From: an uncultured Oscillospiraceae bacterium
GTDB taxonomy: Bacteria; Bacillota; Clostridia; Oscillospirales; Ruminococcaceae
Length of the DNA stretch: 12,600 nucleotides
Assembly: GCA_900556525.1 (NCBI GenBank)
Contig: USOZ01000032.1
Location: forward strand, 1-12,600
Direction of reading: 5' to 3'
The notes beneath the pieces were generated by a model. That model searched no databases. It saw only the letters and a list, made by a program, of their open reading frames with translations, and was not told the DNA's origin. Positions 1 through 5,271 of the stretch are shown piece by piece. A program made the position numbers and the translations under genes. Numbering within the stretch: the stretch's first letter is position 1; each line of letters opens with the position of its first letter.

Positions 1-66
1 GGACGTGATGGATTTTTTCGAGGGCCCCGCCGCTCCCGCGCCTATAATAATAACGTCAAAATCCAT
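1..66 (-). CDS. FAD/NAD(P)-binding oxidoreductase, N-terminal fragment
   Basis: Only the first 22 codons are inside the window; the gene runs leftward off the edge. The visible peptide begins MDFDVIIIGAGAAG, a hydrophobic beta strand followed by the dinucleotide-binding GxGxxG glycines at residues 9, 11 and 14. This is the usual start of FAD- or NAD(P)-dependent flavoproteins with a Rossmann fold. The ATG is preceded by AAAGGA at suitable spacing and by a good promoter. The residues after the glycines (PSKKSITS) are unlike the small hydrophobic helix that normally follows, so the family cannot be named and a frameshift or sequence error is possible. It is divergent from the RpiR-type regulator gene, which may control it. 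Confidence 0.5.
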   Translation of the reverse strand, partial: MDFDVIIIGAGAAGPSKKSITS

Positions 67-98
67 ATTTTTTCCTTTGATATTTTTGCTGTCCTACA

Positions 99-127
99 AT
101 TTTACCACAAAAGGCGCGGTTTGGCAA
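99..127 (-). promoter_or_regulatory. Putative sigma-A promoter of the flavoprotein gene
   Basis: On the minus strand TTGCCA (127-122) is separated by 17 bases from TAAAAT (104-99), about 33 bases upstream of the ATG at 66. The -35 box lies in the left arm of an inverted repeat shared with the divergent promoter. Assigned from consensus only. Confidence 0.5.
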
Positions 128-175
128 GTGTTTTTTGGTACTTTTATTTTTGCAGGAAATATGAAAAGCACTTGC
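124..175. promoter_or_regulatory. Inverted repeat spanning both divergent -35 regions
   Basis: Arms at 124-135 (GCAAGTGTTTTT) and 164-175 (complement of GCAAGTGCTTTT) match at 11 of 12 positions around a 28-base centre. The left arm overlaps the -35 box of the leftward promoter and the right arm that of the rightward promoter. A symmetric site here could be bound by the adjacent RpiR-type regulator and control both directions. That role is inference; the symmetry is visible. Confidence 0.4.
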
Positions 176-200
176 ATTTTTTCGGCGGATATAGTATACT
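172..200 (+). promoter_or_regulatory. Promoter of the RpiR-type regulator gene with palindromic -10 region
   Basis: TTGCAT (172-177), a 17-base spacer and TATACT (195-200) form a good sigma-A promoter 40 bases ahead of the start codon. The -10 box sits in the perfect 14-base palindrome TATAGTATACTATA (190-203). Such symmetry may be an operator for autoregulation but could be a chance result of AT-rich promoter sequence. Confidence 0.55.
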
Positions 201-240
201 ATAGGTTGTGTGTTAGTGAGGATTTCGGAGGAGGCAATTC

Positions 241-1104
241 ATGCAGAACAGTCTTATTGCGGACATTGAAAGCAAGATGCCCGGTTTTTCCAAGAGTCAG
301 AAATATCTGGCGGGATTTATAATTGAACATTATGAAAAGGCTGCGTTTATGACTGCGGCGAAGCTCGGCGCAGCGGTAAATGTAAGCGAAAGCACGGTCG
401 TGCGGTTTGCTATAGAAATGGGCTTTGAAGGCTATCCTGAGATGCAGAAGGCACTTCAGAATTACAGCAAGAACCGCCTCACTTCCGTTCAGCGGCTTGA
501 CATTGCGAGCGACAGGCTGGGCGGCGGGAACCTCATAAAAAATGTGTTTACTCAGGATATGGAGCGGCTTCGCGTTACTCTCGAAAACCTTTCGGAGGAG
601 AATTTCAACGCGGCTGTCGACCACATTTTCGAGGCGGAGAAGATATATATTTTCGGCGCGATGAGCAGCAGTGTTCTTTCGCGGTTTTTGTACAATTATT
701 TCAGCCTTGTGTTCGACAATGTAATATATGTCGAGCCTATAAACACCAGCGGCATTCTTCAGCAGCTAATACGCGTGGGAAGCCGCGACGTAATGATCTC
801 GCTCTCTTTTCCGCGTTACTCAAAAAATACGCTTAACGCGACGGCTTACGCGAAAAAATGCGGGGCGAACATTATCGCGATAACCGACAGCCAGACCTCG
901 CCGCTTGCGGAATATGCCGACGAGCTGCTCCTTGCGAAAAGCGATATGGTCAGTTTCGCGGATAGTCTTGTCGCGCCGCTGAGCCTGATAAACGCGCTGC
1001 TTGTCGCGGTCGGTATGCGTTGCCGCCCGCAGCTCGAAAAGACGCTCGAAAAGCTTGAAGAAATGCTCGACGAGAATGAAGCGTATAAAAAAGACGATAA
1101 CTAA
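241..1104 (+). CDS. MurR/RpiR-family transcriptional regulator
   Basis: A 287-aa cytoplasmic DNA-binding regulator with the two-domain layout of the RpiR/MurR family. The N-terminal helix-turn-helix domain spans about residues 1-78, with the recognition region around 37-60 (LGAAVNVSESTVVRFAIEMG). A sugar-isomerase (SIS) domain spans about 125-255, with IYIFGAMSSS near 135-144, the Ser-rich phosphosugar-loop segment DVMISLSFPRYS at 183-194 and IIAITDSQTSPLAEYAD at 211-227. Family members sense phosphorylated sugars and repress or activate sugar, amino-sugar or cell-wall-recycling genes; the ligand here cannot be read from sequence. GGAGGAGG lies 7 bases before the ATG. The gene is monocistronic: its own promoter precedes it, a strong terminator follows, and a flavoprotein gene diverges from it. 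Length is normal for the family. Confidence 0.93.
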   Translation: MQNSLIADIESKMPGFSKSQKYLAGFIIEHYEKAAFMTAAKLGAAVNVSESTVVRFAIEMGFEGYPEMQKALQNYSKNRLTSVQRLDIASDRLGGGNLIKNVFTQDMERLRVTLENLSEENFNAAVDHIFEAEKIYIFGAMSSSVLSRFLYNYFSLVFDNVIYVEPINTSGILQQLIRVGSRDVMISLSFPRYSKNTLNATAYAKKCGANIIAITDSQTSPLAEYADELLLAKSDMVSFADSLVAPLSLINALLVAVGMRCRPQLEKTLEKLEEMLDENEAYKKDDN

Positions 1105-1134
1105 AAAATTAAAGGCGGCAACTAAAAATGCTTT

Positions 1135-1167
1135 AAAATCCGAGGAAAACTCCTCGGATTTTTTATT
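1135..1167 (+). terminator. Rho-independent terminator after the RpiR-type gene
   Basis: A 12-bp stem (AAAATCCGAGGA at 1135-1146 with TCCTCGGATTTT at 1151-1162) closes a 4-base loop and runs into a T-rich tract (TTTTTTATTT). It lies 31 bases after the stop codon. Confidence 0.9.
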
Positions 1168-1338
1168 TGTTTTCCACAAAATGCAGCTGCTTTAAAAAAT
1201 TGTTGATTTATACAATGTTGAAAAAATGAGTTCCCATTTTTGAGATCTGAATTGTTATTATATGTAGAAGTGGAAATATTGAATTTTGTTTCAGTGTGAA
1301 AACTGCGCAAATAAATCGAAATTTACGGAGGAATTGCT
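1168..1338. other. AT-rich intergenic stretch without a supported gene
   Basis: This is the first part of a 534-base gap between intact genes. The sequence is AT-rich, and no promoter with both boxes at proper spacing, no structured RNA and no ORF with a ribosome binding site was seen until ACGGAGGA at 1325-1332. The rest of the gap holds an ORF remnant, a MITE-like element and a terminator, listed separately. Confidence 0.5.
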
Positions 1339-1446
1339 ATAACGGCTGACGCAAGCAAAACGGTTTCGGAAACGGAAAGCGTTGAGGTCGGCAATGCCTC
1401 GGACGAACCAGAGGGCTTTGTTTTTCGCGATCTAAGGAAGCACTGA
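1339..1446 (+). pseudogene. Start-less ORF remnant cut by a MITE-like element
   Basis: A strong Shine-Dalgarno (GGAGGA at 1327-1332) stands 6 bases before ATA at 1339, where an ATG would be expected. The open frame that follows reads I-TADASKTVSETESVEVG near its start and ends FVFRDLRKH. It is acidic, codes in the same style as neighbouring genes, and runs without a stop into the palindromic element starting at 1433, which supplies the last codons and the TGA at 1444-1446. No ATG, GTG or TTG lies upstream in frame before a stop. I infer the 5' end of a gene whose start codon decayed (ATG to ATA) and whose body was lost when or after the element arrived. A chance ribosome-binding-like sequence, or initiation at ATA, cannot be excluded. 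The original function is unknown. Confidence 0.4.
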
Positions 1447-1599
1447 ATAAATCGCGGCACGCATCTTGCTTGCATATTTTCCGTAATCTTGCACGAAAAC
1501 TCCTTGAAATACATCAAGTATTCCTGCGTCGTTTTCATACAAGCCTACGAAAAATCTGTCTGCGCAATCTGCATACCCGATTTAATCAGTGCTTCCCTA
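1433..1599. mobile_element. MITE-like palindromic element, copy 1 (full length, 167 bp)
   Basis: Terminal inverted repeats begin TAAGGAAGCACTGA at the left; the right end (TCAGTGCTTCCCTA) is complementary with one mismatch in 14. The symmetry continues inward so that almost the whole element can fold as one imperfect hairpin, with the apex near the CTTGAAATACATCAAG segment around 1504-1519. Both ends are TA, consistent with the TA target duplication of IS630/Tc1-mariner-type transposition. It has no transposase gene, so any movement would need one in trans. The short minus-strand frame inside it (starting MKTTQEYLMYF) also occurs in copy 3 and comes from the repeat itself; I do not call it a gene. 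It lies 6 bases from the terminator of the neighbouring regulator gene. Confidence 0.8.
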
Positions 1600-1604
1600 A
1601 AGTG

Positions 1605-1640
1605 AAAAAATCTATCCCGCTGTTATCCGACAGCGGGATT
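1605..1640 (-). terminator. Bidirectional hairpin terminator at the end of the XRE regulator gene
   Basis: A perfect 10-bp stem, ATCCCGCTGT (1614-1623) with ACAGCGGGAT (1630-1639), closes a 6-base loop. Read leftward it is followed by TAGA and six T residues (1610-1605). The stem begins at the last base of the regulator's stop codon, so termination is immediate. Read rightward the tail ATTATTTTA is weaker. Confidence 0.85.
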
Positions 1641-1977
1641 ATTTTATAAATTCGTCAGTCATTTCCGAAAGAAGATCCGCTATTTTATCGCCGAGCTTAT
1701 CGGGCAGGCACGACAGCGCGTTCACGCACACCTGCTCGCGGCGCGAAAGCTCCGCCTCGGAATAGACCGTTTCGTTTCCGCGCAGTTCGCTGTTCCCGAT
1801 AAGAAAATCGACGGTAACGCCGAAAATACCCGCGATTTGGATAAGAGTTGCAATATCGGGTTCAACGTCCGTTTTTTCGTATTTATATATCGCCTGCTGG
1901 GTTGTTCCGAGAAGCTCGGCGAGCTTCTGCTGCGATATTCCGTTTTCCTCGCGTAACAACCGTAGGTTTTTAACCAT
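1639..1977 (-). CDS. XRE (Cro/CI)-family helix-turn-helix regulator
   Basis: A 112-aa DNA-binding protein. Residues 3-61 form a classic five-helix HTH_3/Cro-CI domain: NLRLLREENGISQQKLAELL, then the recognition helix TTQQAIYKYEK (25-35), the conserved acidic P motif DVEPDIATLIQIAGIFGV and the closing VDFLIG. Residues 65-112 form a mainly helical, acidic tail with no recognised domain, perhaps for dimerisation. AAGGAG lies 12 bases before the ATG, a slightly long spacing. The gene is divergent from a secreted-protein gene and shares a 168-base spacer with it that carries repeated ACAACA/TGTTGT half-sites, so repression of both genes by this protein is a reasonable inference. No toxin, phage or plasmid gene is adjacent. 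Confidence 0.9.
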   Translation of the reverse strand: MVKNLRLLREENGISQQKLAELLGTTQQAIYKYEKTDVEPDIATLIQIAGIFGVTVDFLIGNSELRGNETVYSEAELSRREQVCVNALSCLPDKLGDKIADLLSEMTDEFIK

Positions 1978-2012
1978 AGACTGCTTTTGCTCCTTTTTCC
2001 TGTATTATCTCT

Positions 2013-2043
2013 ATTATAACAAAATTCTGTTGTTAAATGTAAA
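2013..2043 (-). promoter_or_regulatory. Putative promoter of the XRE regulator gene
   Basis: TATAAT (2018-2013, minus strand) lies 36 bases upstream of the start codon. The best -35 candidate, TTTACA (2043-2038), is 19 bases away, which is long; a weaker TACATT would sit at 17. An AACAACA half-site lies in the spacer and another AACAACA lies just upstream, like those in the divergent promoter, suggesting autoregulation. Confidence 0.45.
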
Positions 2044-2066
2044 TCATTTTTGTTGTTAAAATTCTC

Positions 2067-2095
2067 TTGACAACAACAAATTGTTGTGATATAAT
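2067..2095 (+). promoter_or_regulatory. Promoter of the secreted-protein gene with operator palindrome in the spacer
   Basis: A near-consensus sigma-A promoter: TTGACA (2067-2072), exactly 17 bases, TATAAT (2090-2095), with the start codon at 2146. The spacer contains the perfect inverted repeat ACAACAAATTGTTGT (2073-2087), 7-bp arms around one base. A repressor bound there would block RNA polymerase directly. The obvious candidate is the XRE-family protein encoded divergently next door. Confidence 0.8.
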
Positions 2096-2145
2096 TTATC
2101 TACCGACATAGTTCGGAGAATTTTTACATTTTAGGAGGAAAATTT

Positions 2146-3225
2146 ATGAGAGCATTAAAAAAAGCAATTTCCCTGTTTCTAGCGGGGATAACCGCGCTGA
2201 CAATGATGTGCGTGGGGACGATAAATGCGGGGGCGGTGCAGTCCTCAAAATTTTATATCGAGGGTTACATCTCTAACGGTTATTATATTGTATATCTTGG
2301 CGGTATTTCGGAAAAGGATCTTTCTACTGCAATCAGCACAGCAAAAAATAAAAATCTCGCGTGGAGCGTGGTTCTTGATATAGCAGCCCCTAATAATGAT
2401 GGTTATTTATTTATGGCTGCTTCGACAGAATACAGCTTAGGCAGCGGAGTACTTTGTCCACTCATGCTTGTAGGCAAAAAGGATGTAAATGGGATGAATT
2501 CAACGGTAATTTCGGGCAGTATGGCACGAAGACTAAATTCTACAGAGTGGGGGGCAACCTTTTCTGTTCCGGAAGATTTATATAATACGCTTATGAGGGC
2601 AACTTCCGCTTATGCATCGGTTAACGTTAACCTTACTACAGATCCTGACGGCTCGGATTTAACTTGGCAGGGCATTGGCAGCTTTAAATGGACCGGATTA
2701 GCCGATTCTTCAAGTTCAAATTCAACTTCCAGCACAAAGAAAATTTCCGACCTCTCCGTTTCTTCGATCTCCAACCAGACCTACTCGGGCAAGGCGAAAA
2801 CTCCCGACGTAAAGATAAAGGACGGCAGCTATACGCTCAAAAAAGGCACGGACTATACGCTTTCTTATAAAGACAACAAAAAAATCGGCAAGGCGACCGT
2901 GACAATTACGGGCAAGGGCAAATACAGCGGCACTAAGACGGTAACGTTTAAGATTATCCCCAAGAAAACCACACTCACCGTAAAGAAAACCGACGAAAAG
3001 TACACCTTTAGCTGGGGCAAGGTCTCGGGCGTGGACAAGTATCAGATATACTATTCGACCGACGGAAAGAATTATACAAAGCTCGCGAATATTTCGGGCA
3101 AAAAGACCTCTTATTCGACCGCGAAGCTCGACGAAAGCAAGACCTATTCGTTCAAGATTCGCTCATATAAAAAGGTTGACGGAAAAACATATTACAGCAA
3201 GTTTTCAAAAGTTGTGAAAAAGTAA
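2146..3225 (+). CDS. Secreted protein with Ig-like and fibronectin type III-like C-terminal domains
   Basis: A 359-aa exported protein of unknown function. Residues 1-30 form a signal peptide (basic MRALKK, hydrophobic core to about 27, likely cleavage after AGA near 30). Residues about 31-183 form a domain I do not recognise. A Ser/Asn/Thr linker follows at 188-198. Residues about 200-271 are a small bacterial Ig-like module (YSGKAKTPDVKIKDG, GTDYTLSYKDN, KATVTITGKGKYSGTKTVTFKI) common in clostridial surface proteins, and 275-359 resemble an FN3 domain (FSWGKVSGVDKYQIYYSTDGKNY, YSFKIRSY). There is no LPXTG or S-layer anchor, so it is probably released or held by the Lys-rich C-terminus. AGGAGG lies 7 bases before the ATG. 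The first half is visibly more AT-rich than the modular C-terminal half. Expression is probably controlled by the divergent XRE regulator. Confidence 0.85.
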   Translation: MRALKKAISLFLAGITALTMMCVGTINAGAVQSSKFYIEGYISNGYYIVYLGGISEKDLSTAISTAKNKNLAWSVVLDIAAPNNDGYLFMAASTEYSLGSGVLCPLMLVGKKDVNGMNSTVISGSMARRLNSTEWGATFSVPEDLYNTLMRATSAYASVNVNLTTDPDGSDLTWQGIGSFKWTGLADSSSSNSTSSTKKISDLSVSSISNQTYSGKAKTPDVKIKDGSYTLKKGTDYTLSYKDNKKIGKATVTITGKGKYSGTKTVTFKIIPKKTTLTVKKTDEKYTFSWGKVSGVDKYQIYYSTDGKNYTKLANISGKKTSYSTAKLDESKTYSFKIRSYKKVDGKTYYSKFSKVVKK

Positions 3226-3245
3226 ACTTGTAAAAAATGACAATA

Positions 3246-3347
3246 ATACTAATCACCAATAAAACTATAGACAAAAAATCTTCGTATGACCTCCATATAC
3301 AAGATTATACTCGATTTTTTGTATAGTTTTTAATTGGTGATGAGTAT
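3246..3347. repeat. 102-base AT-rich long inverted repeat
   Basis: Two 35-base arms (3246-3280 and 3313-3347) are nearly complementary: the outer parts ATACTAATCACCAAT and ATACTCATCACCAAT (as complement) differ once, and the inner parts share AAAACTATA and CAAAAAATC with a compensating two-base shift. The 32-base centre contains a weaker GTATG/CATAT match. It lies between two genes that converge. It could be a non-autonomous element, the joined ends of a lost insertion, or a transcript 3'-end hairpin. It is unrelated in sequence to the TAAGGAAGC elements. Confidence 0.7.
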
Positions 3348-3383
3348 AAAAACCCTCCCACGGCATATGACCGAGGGAGGGTT
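3345..3383 (-). terminator. Rho-independent terminator of the deacetylase gene
   Basis: A 13-position stem with one mismatch, AACCCTCCCACGG (3351-3363) with CCGAGGGAGGGTT (3371-3383), closes a 7-base loop. Read on the minus strand it runs into TTTTTAT. The rightward side lacks a proper T tract, so it mainly serves the leftward gene ending at 3390. Confidence 0.88.
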
Positions 3384-3389
3384 GTTACA

Positions 3390-4088
3390 TTATTTCCCGT
3401 AGAATGGGCTTAGCACTTCCTTGTTCGTGCCATAAAAAATGTCGTCTTTTCCCGAAAGAAGCCTGCATATTTCCTCTATGCGGTCCCAGTTTCCGTTTAC
3501 TTCAAACTCATAGCTGTGTCCCCAGATATACAGCATTTTCGGCTCCGTCATTTCCGCAGGGTCAAGGGCGAGAAAATCGTTTATGTACTCAAACGCGCGC
3601 TCGTCGTTATGGTGCATCGCCGCGCTCAGCGTAAGCAGGCTCGCGGGAGTTGCCGCGCCGCAGGTGGTACAGGTAGTGCGGGCGTATTTTATCCCACATT
3701 CGCGAAGAATTTCGACGATATGCTCATTGAAAGTGCCGTAAGGATAAGCCATTCCCTCAATTTCGCAGCCGAACATTCGCTCGAGGTTTTCCTTGTCAAG
3801 AAGCACCTCGTTTCTGACAGTTTCATCATCACAGCTCGTAAGGTCAGCATGAGTAAGGCAATGAACAGCGATCTCGTGACCGCGGTAAAGCTCGGGCAGT
3901 CCGTTCGCATTCATTCTGTGAATCTGAACCCCGTGATCCTCCCAATAACTCGCGCCCGACATTATCCCGCTGTTTAGATTGAACGTGCATCTCAGCCCGT
4001 ATTTGTTGAATATCTCGACCAGCCACCTGTCGTAAACGATTCCGTCGTCATAGCTGAACGTAACAGCTTTCATTTTTCCGTTCCACAT
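3390..4088 (-). CDS. Polysaccharide deacetylase family protein (NodB/CE4-like)
   Basis: A 232-aa predicted metal-dependent deacetylase acting on N- or O-acetylated carbohydrate. The CE4 motifs are in order: TFSYDDG at 10-16 (catalytic and metal-binding Asp pair D14/D15), HCLTH at 76-80 (the metal-binding His-x3-His pair), MAYPYG at 113-118 (motif 3, with Ala where Arg is common) and WGHSYE at 189-194 (H191 in the place of the late catalytic His). There is no signal peptide or membrane segment, so the protein appears cytoplasmic, as in the short deacetylase-like branch that may act on small sugars or peptidoglycan fragments. A Cys pair (C140, C143) of unknown role follows motif 3. GGAGG stands about 6 bases before the ATG. 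Its own promoter overlaps a shortened MITE-like copy that forms most of the mRNA leader. Substrate unknown. Confidence 0.88.
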   Translation of the reverse strand: MWNGKMKAVTFSYDDGIVYDRWLVEIFNKYGLRCTFNLNSGIMSGASYWEDHGVQIHRMNANGLPELYRGHEIAVHCLTHADLTSCDDETVRNEVLLDKENLERMFGCEIEGMAYPYGTFNEHIVEILRECGIKYARTTCTTCGAATPASLLTLSAAMHHNDERAFEYINDFLALDPAEMTEPKMLYIWGHSYEFEVNGNWDRIEEICRLLSGKDDIFYGTNKEVLSPFYGK

Positions 4089-4125
4089 AAATACCTCCGA
4101 AAACAGTCCGCAGACCGATAATGTT

Positions 4126-4193
4126 TAAGGAAGCGCCGAATAAATCGCGACACGCATCTTGCTTGCACACCCGATTTAATCAGCACTTCCTTA
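4126..4193. mobile_element. MITE-like element, copy 2 (internally deleted, 68 bp)
   Basis: It carries both element ends, TAAGGAAGCGCCGA... and ...TCAGCACTTCCTTA, with TA at each border. It lacks the central part of copies 1 and 3. Its length is exactly 98 bases below copy 3, the distance between two TGCA tetranucleotides in copy 3 (5310 and 5408), and the junction reads TTGCTTGCACACCCG. A deletion between these 4-base direct repeats explains it. It forms a hairpin with an arm of about 22 bp. Confidence 0.8.
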
Positions 4194-4222
4194 ATCGTAT
4201 CACATTTCCGCCGAAAATGCAA
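4194..4222 (-). promoter_or_regulatory. Putative promoter of the deacetylase gene abutting MITE copy 2
   Basis: On the minus strand TTGCAT (4222-4217), 17 bases, TACGAT (4199-4194). The -10 box ends where the element's terminal TA begins, so transcription would start inside copy 2 and the leader would carry its hairpin. Assigned from consensus and spacing. Confidence 0.5.
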
Positions 4223-4247
4223 GCGGGGTCACATGGCGTATTTATGA

Positions 4248-5111
4248 TTACATTTTCCCTCCGGATACGGGGATAACTCCGCTTTCGCCATAGCTTTCAA
4301 TGCGCTTGAAATTCTTCAGCGCCTTCATATCCTCCGCGCTGATCTCAAAATCGACCTCGGAGTTGGTTTTCATGTGTTCGGGATTTGCCGTCTTAGGCAG
4401 CGATATAGTGCCGAGCTGAAGCGTATAGCGGATACAAAGCTGCGGAACGGACACCTTGTATTTATCCGCCATTGCCTTTATATGCGGCTGATTCAGTATT
4501 TCACCGTGCGCGATAGGCGAATATGCCTCAACCGCAATATCGCTGTTCTGACAGAATTCGACCAGTTCCAGCGGTGTATTGCAGATATGAAGCAAAATTT
4601 GATTTACCATAGGCTTAACGGAGCAGACCTCCGTAAGGCTCTCCAAGTCCTCTATCAGGAAGTTTGAAACCCCTATCGCGCGCAGTTTTCCCGCCTTATA
4701 TGCTTCTTCAAGTGCGCGCCACGCAGCGCGGTTTCCTTCGATATAACGGTTGTCGCTCTTATTGAACTCTGCCCAAGGCTGCGGGCTGTGAATTATCATC
4801 ATATCGAGGTAGTCGAGTCCCGTTTTAGCAAGCGTTTCGTCAATGCTCTGCTTTGCCGACTCGTATGTTTTGTGTTCCGCCGCAACTTTTGAAACAACAA
4901 ACAGCTCCTCGCGGGGAATTCCGCAGGTTCTCACGCCCTCGCCGACACCGCGTTCATTTTCGTAAGCCTGCGCGGTATCGAAATGCCGATAACCGAGCCT
5001 TGCGGCAGCCTTTACCGCCTCCGCAGCACTTTCGTCCGATATGAACCATGTTCCTAAGCCGAGCTGCGGGATTTTTACGCCGTTAGTCAATGTTAAAGTA
5101 TTTGTATACAT
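4248..5111 (-). CDS. Aldo/keto reductase
   Basis: A 287-aa cytoplasmic NAD(P)H-dependent oxidoreductase of the aldo/keto reductase superfamily, AKR5-like (2,5-diketo-gluconate reductase type) by length and motifs. The (beta/alpha)8-barrel begins with NGVKIPQLGLGTW (10-22). The catalytic tetrad is complete: D45 and Y50 in GYRHFDTAQAYENE, K75 in VVSKV and H108 in LDMMIIHSPQP. GKLRAIGVSNF, near 140-150, is a family signature, and the SLPKTANPEHMKTN segment is the nicotinamide-cofactor phosphate-binding loop. Such enzymes reduce aldehydes, ketones or keto-sugars and often serve in detoxification; the substrate cannot be told here. GGAGGG precedes the ATG. The promoter has the 19-bp-spacer, dyad-containing form typical of MerR-family activation, which would fit aldehyde or oxidative-stress induction; no merR gene is in the window. 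No clear terminator follows. Confidence 0.94.
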   Translation of the reverse strand: MYTNTLTLTNGVKIPQLGLGTWFISDESAAEAVKAAARLGYRHFDTAQAYENERGVGEGVRTCGIPREELFVVSKVAAEHKTYESAKQSIDETLAKTGLDYLDMMIIHSPQPWAEFNKSDNRYIEGNRAAWRALEEAYKAGKLRAIGVSNFLIEDLESLTEVCSVKPMVNQILLHICNTPLELVEFCQNSDIAVEAYSPIAHGEILNQPHIKAMADKYKVSVPQLCIRYTLQLGTISLPKTANPEHMKTNSEVDFEISAEDMKALKNFKRIESYGESGVIPVSGGKM

Positions 5112-5143
5112 TTTAAGCCCTCCGTAATATTTTTGATATTATT

Positions 5144-5174
5144 ATTGTACACCTTAGAGTTCACTCCATGTCAA
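5144..5174 (-). promoter_or_regulatory. MerR-type promoter (19-bp spacer with dyad) of the aldo/keto reductase gene
   Basis: On the minus strand TTGACA (5174-5169), a 19-base spacer, TACAAT (5149-5144). The spacer contains a dyad GGAGT-GA-ACTCT, with further partial symmetry (C and T positions) outward. Over-long spacers with a central dyad are the hallmark of promoters activated by MerR-family proteins, including the aldehyde-responsive AdhR/NmlR group, which control oxidoreductase genes. The regulator itself is not seen. Confidence 0.6.
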
Positions 5175-5214
5175 GACTTTTTTGGAAAAATTTTGCCCAT
5201 TTAGCCCCAAACGT

Positions 5215-5253
5215 AAAAAATCTCCCCGACCGCATTTTCGCAGCAGGGGAGAA
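5215..5253 (-). terminator. Hairpin with T tract on the minus strand, orphan terminator
   Basis: TCTCCCC (5221-5227) pairs with GGGGAGA (5246-5252) around an 18-base loop. Read leftward the stem is followed by TTTTTT (5220-5215). No leftward gene ends here: the next gene rightward starts at 5570 on the other strand. It may be left from a lost gene or insulate the reductase promoter. Read rightward the tail is AGCGTTTTT, so it could also act on plus-strand transcripts. Confidence 0.45.
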
Positions 5254-5271
5254 GCGTTTTTCGTCTTTACC

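Noticed and set aside
199..624. 141-aa minus-strand ORF opposite the RpiR-type gene
   Set aside because: It is antisense to a well-supported gene, has no ribosome site, and the protein is not of a recognisable type.
1323..1538. 71-aa minus-strand ORF starting MKTTQEYLMYF
   Set aside because: Its start lies in MITE copy 1 and the same peptide recurs in copy 3; it has no proper ribosome binding site and is explained by the repeat.
3516..3977. 153-aa plus-strand ORF opposite the deacetylase gene
   Set aside because: The deacetylase has all CE4 motifs in order; the opposite frame has no motif or ribosome site.
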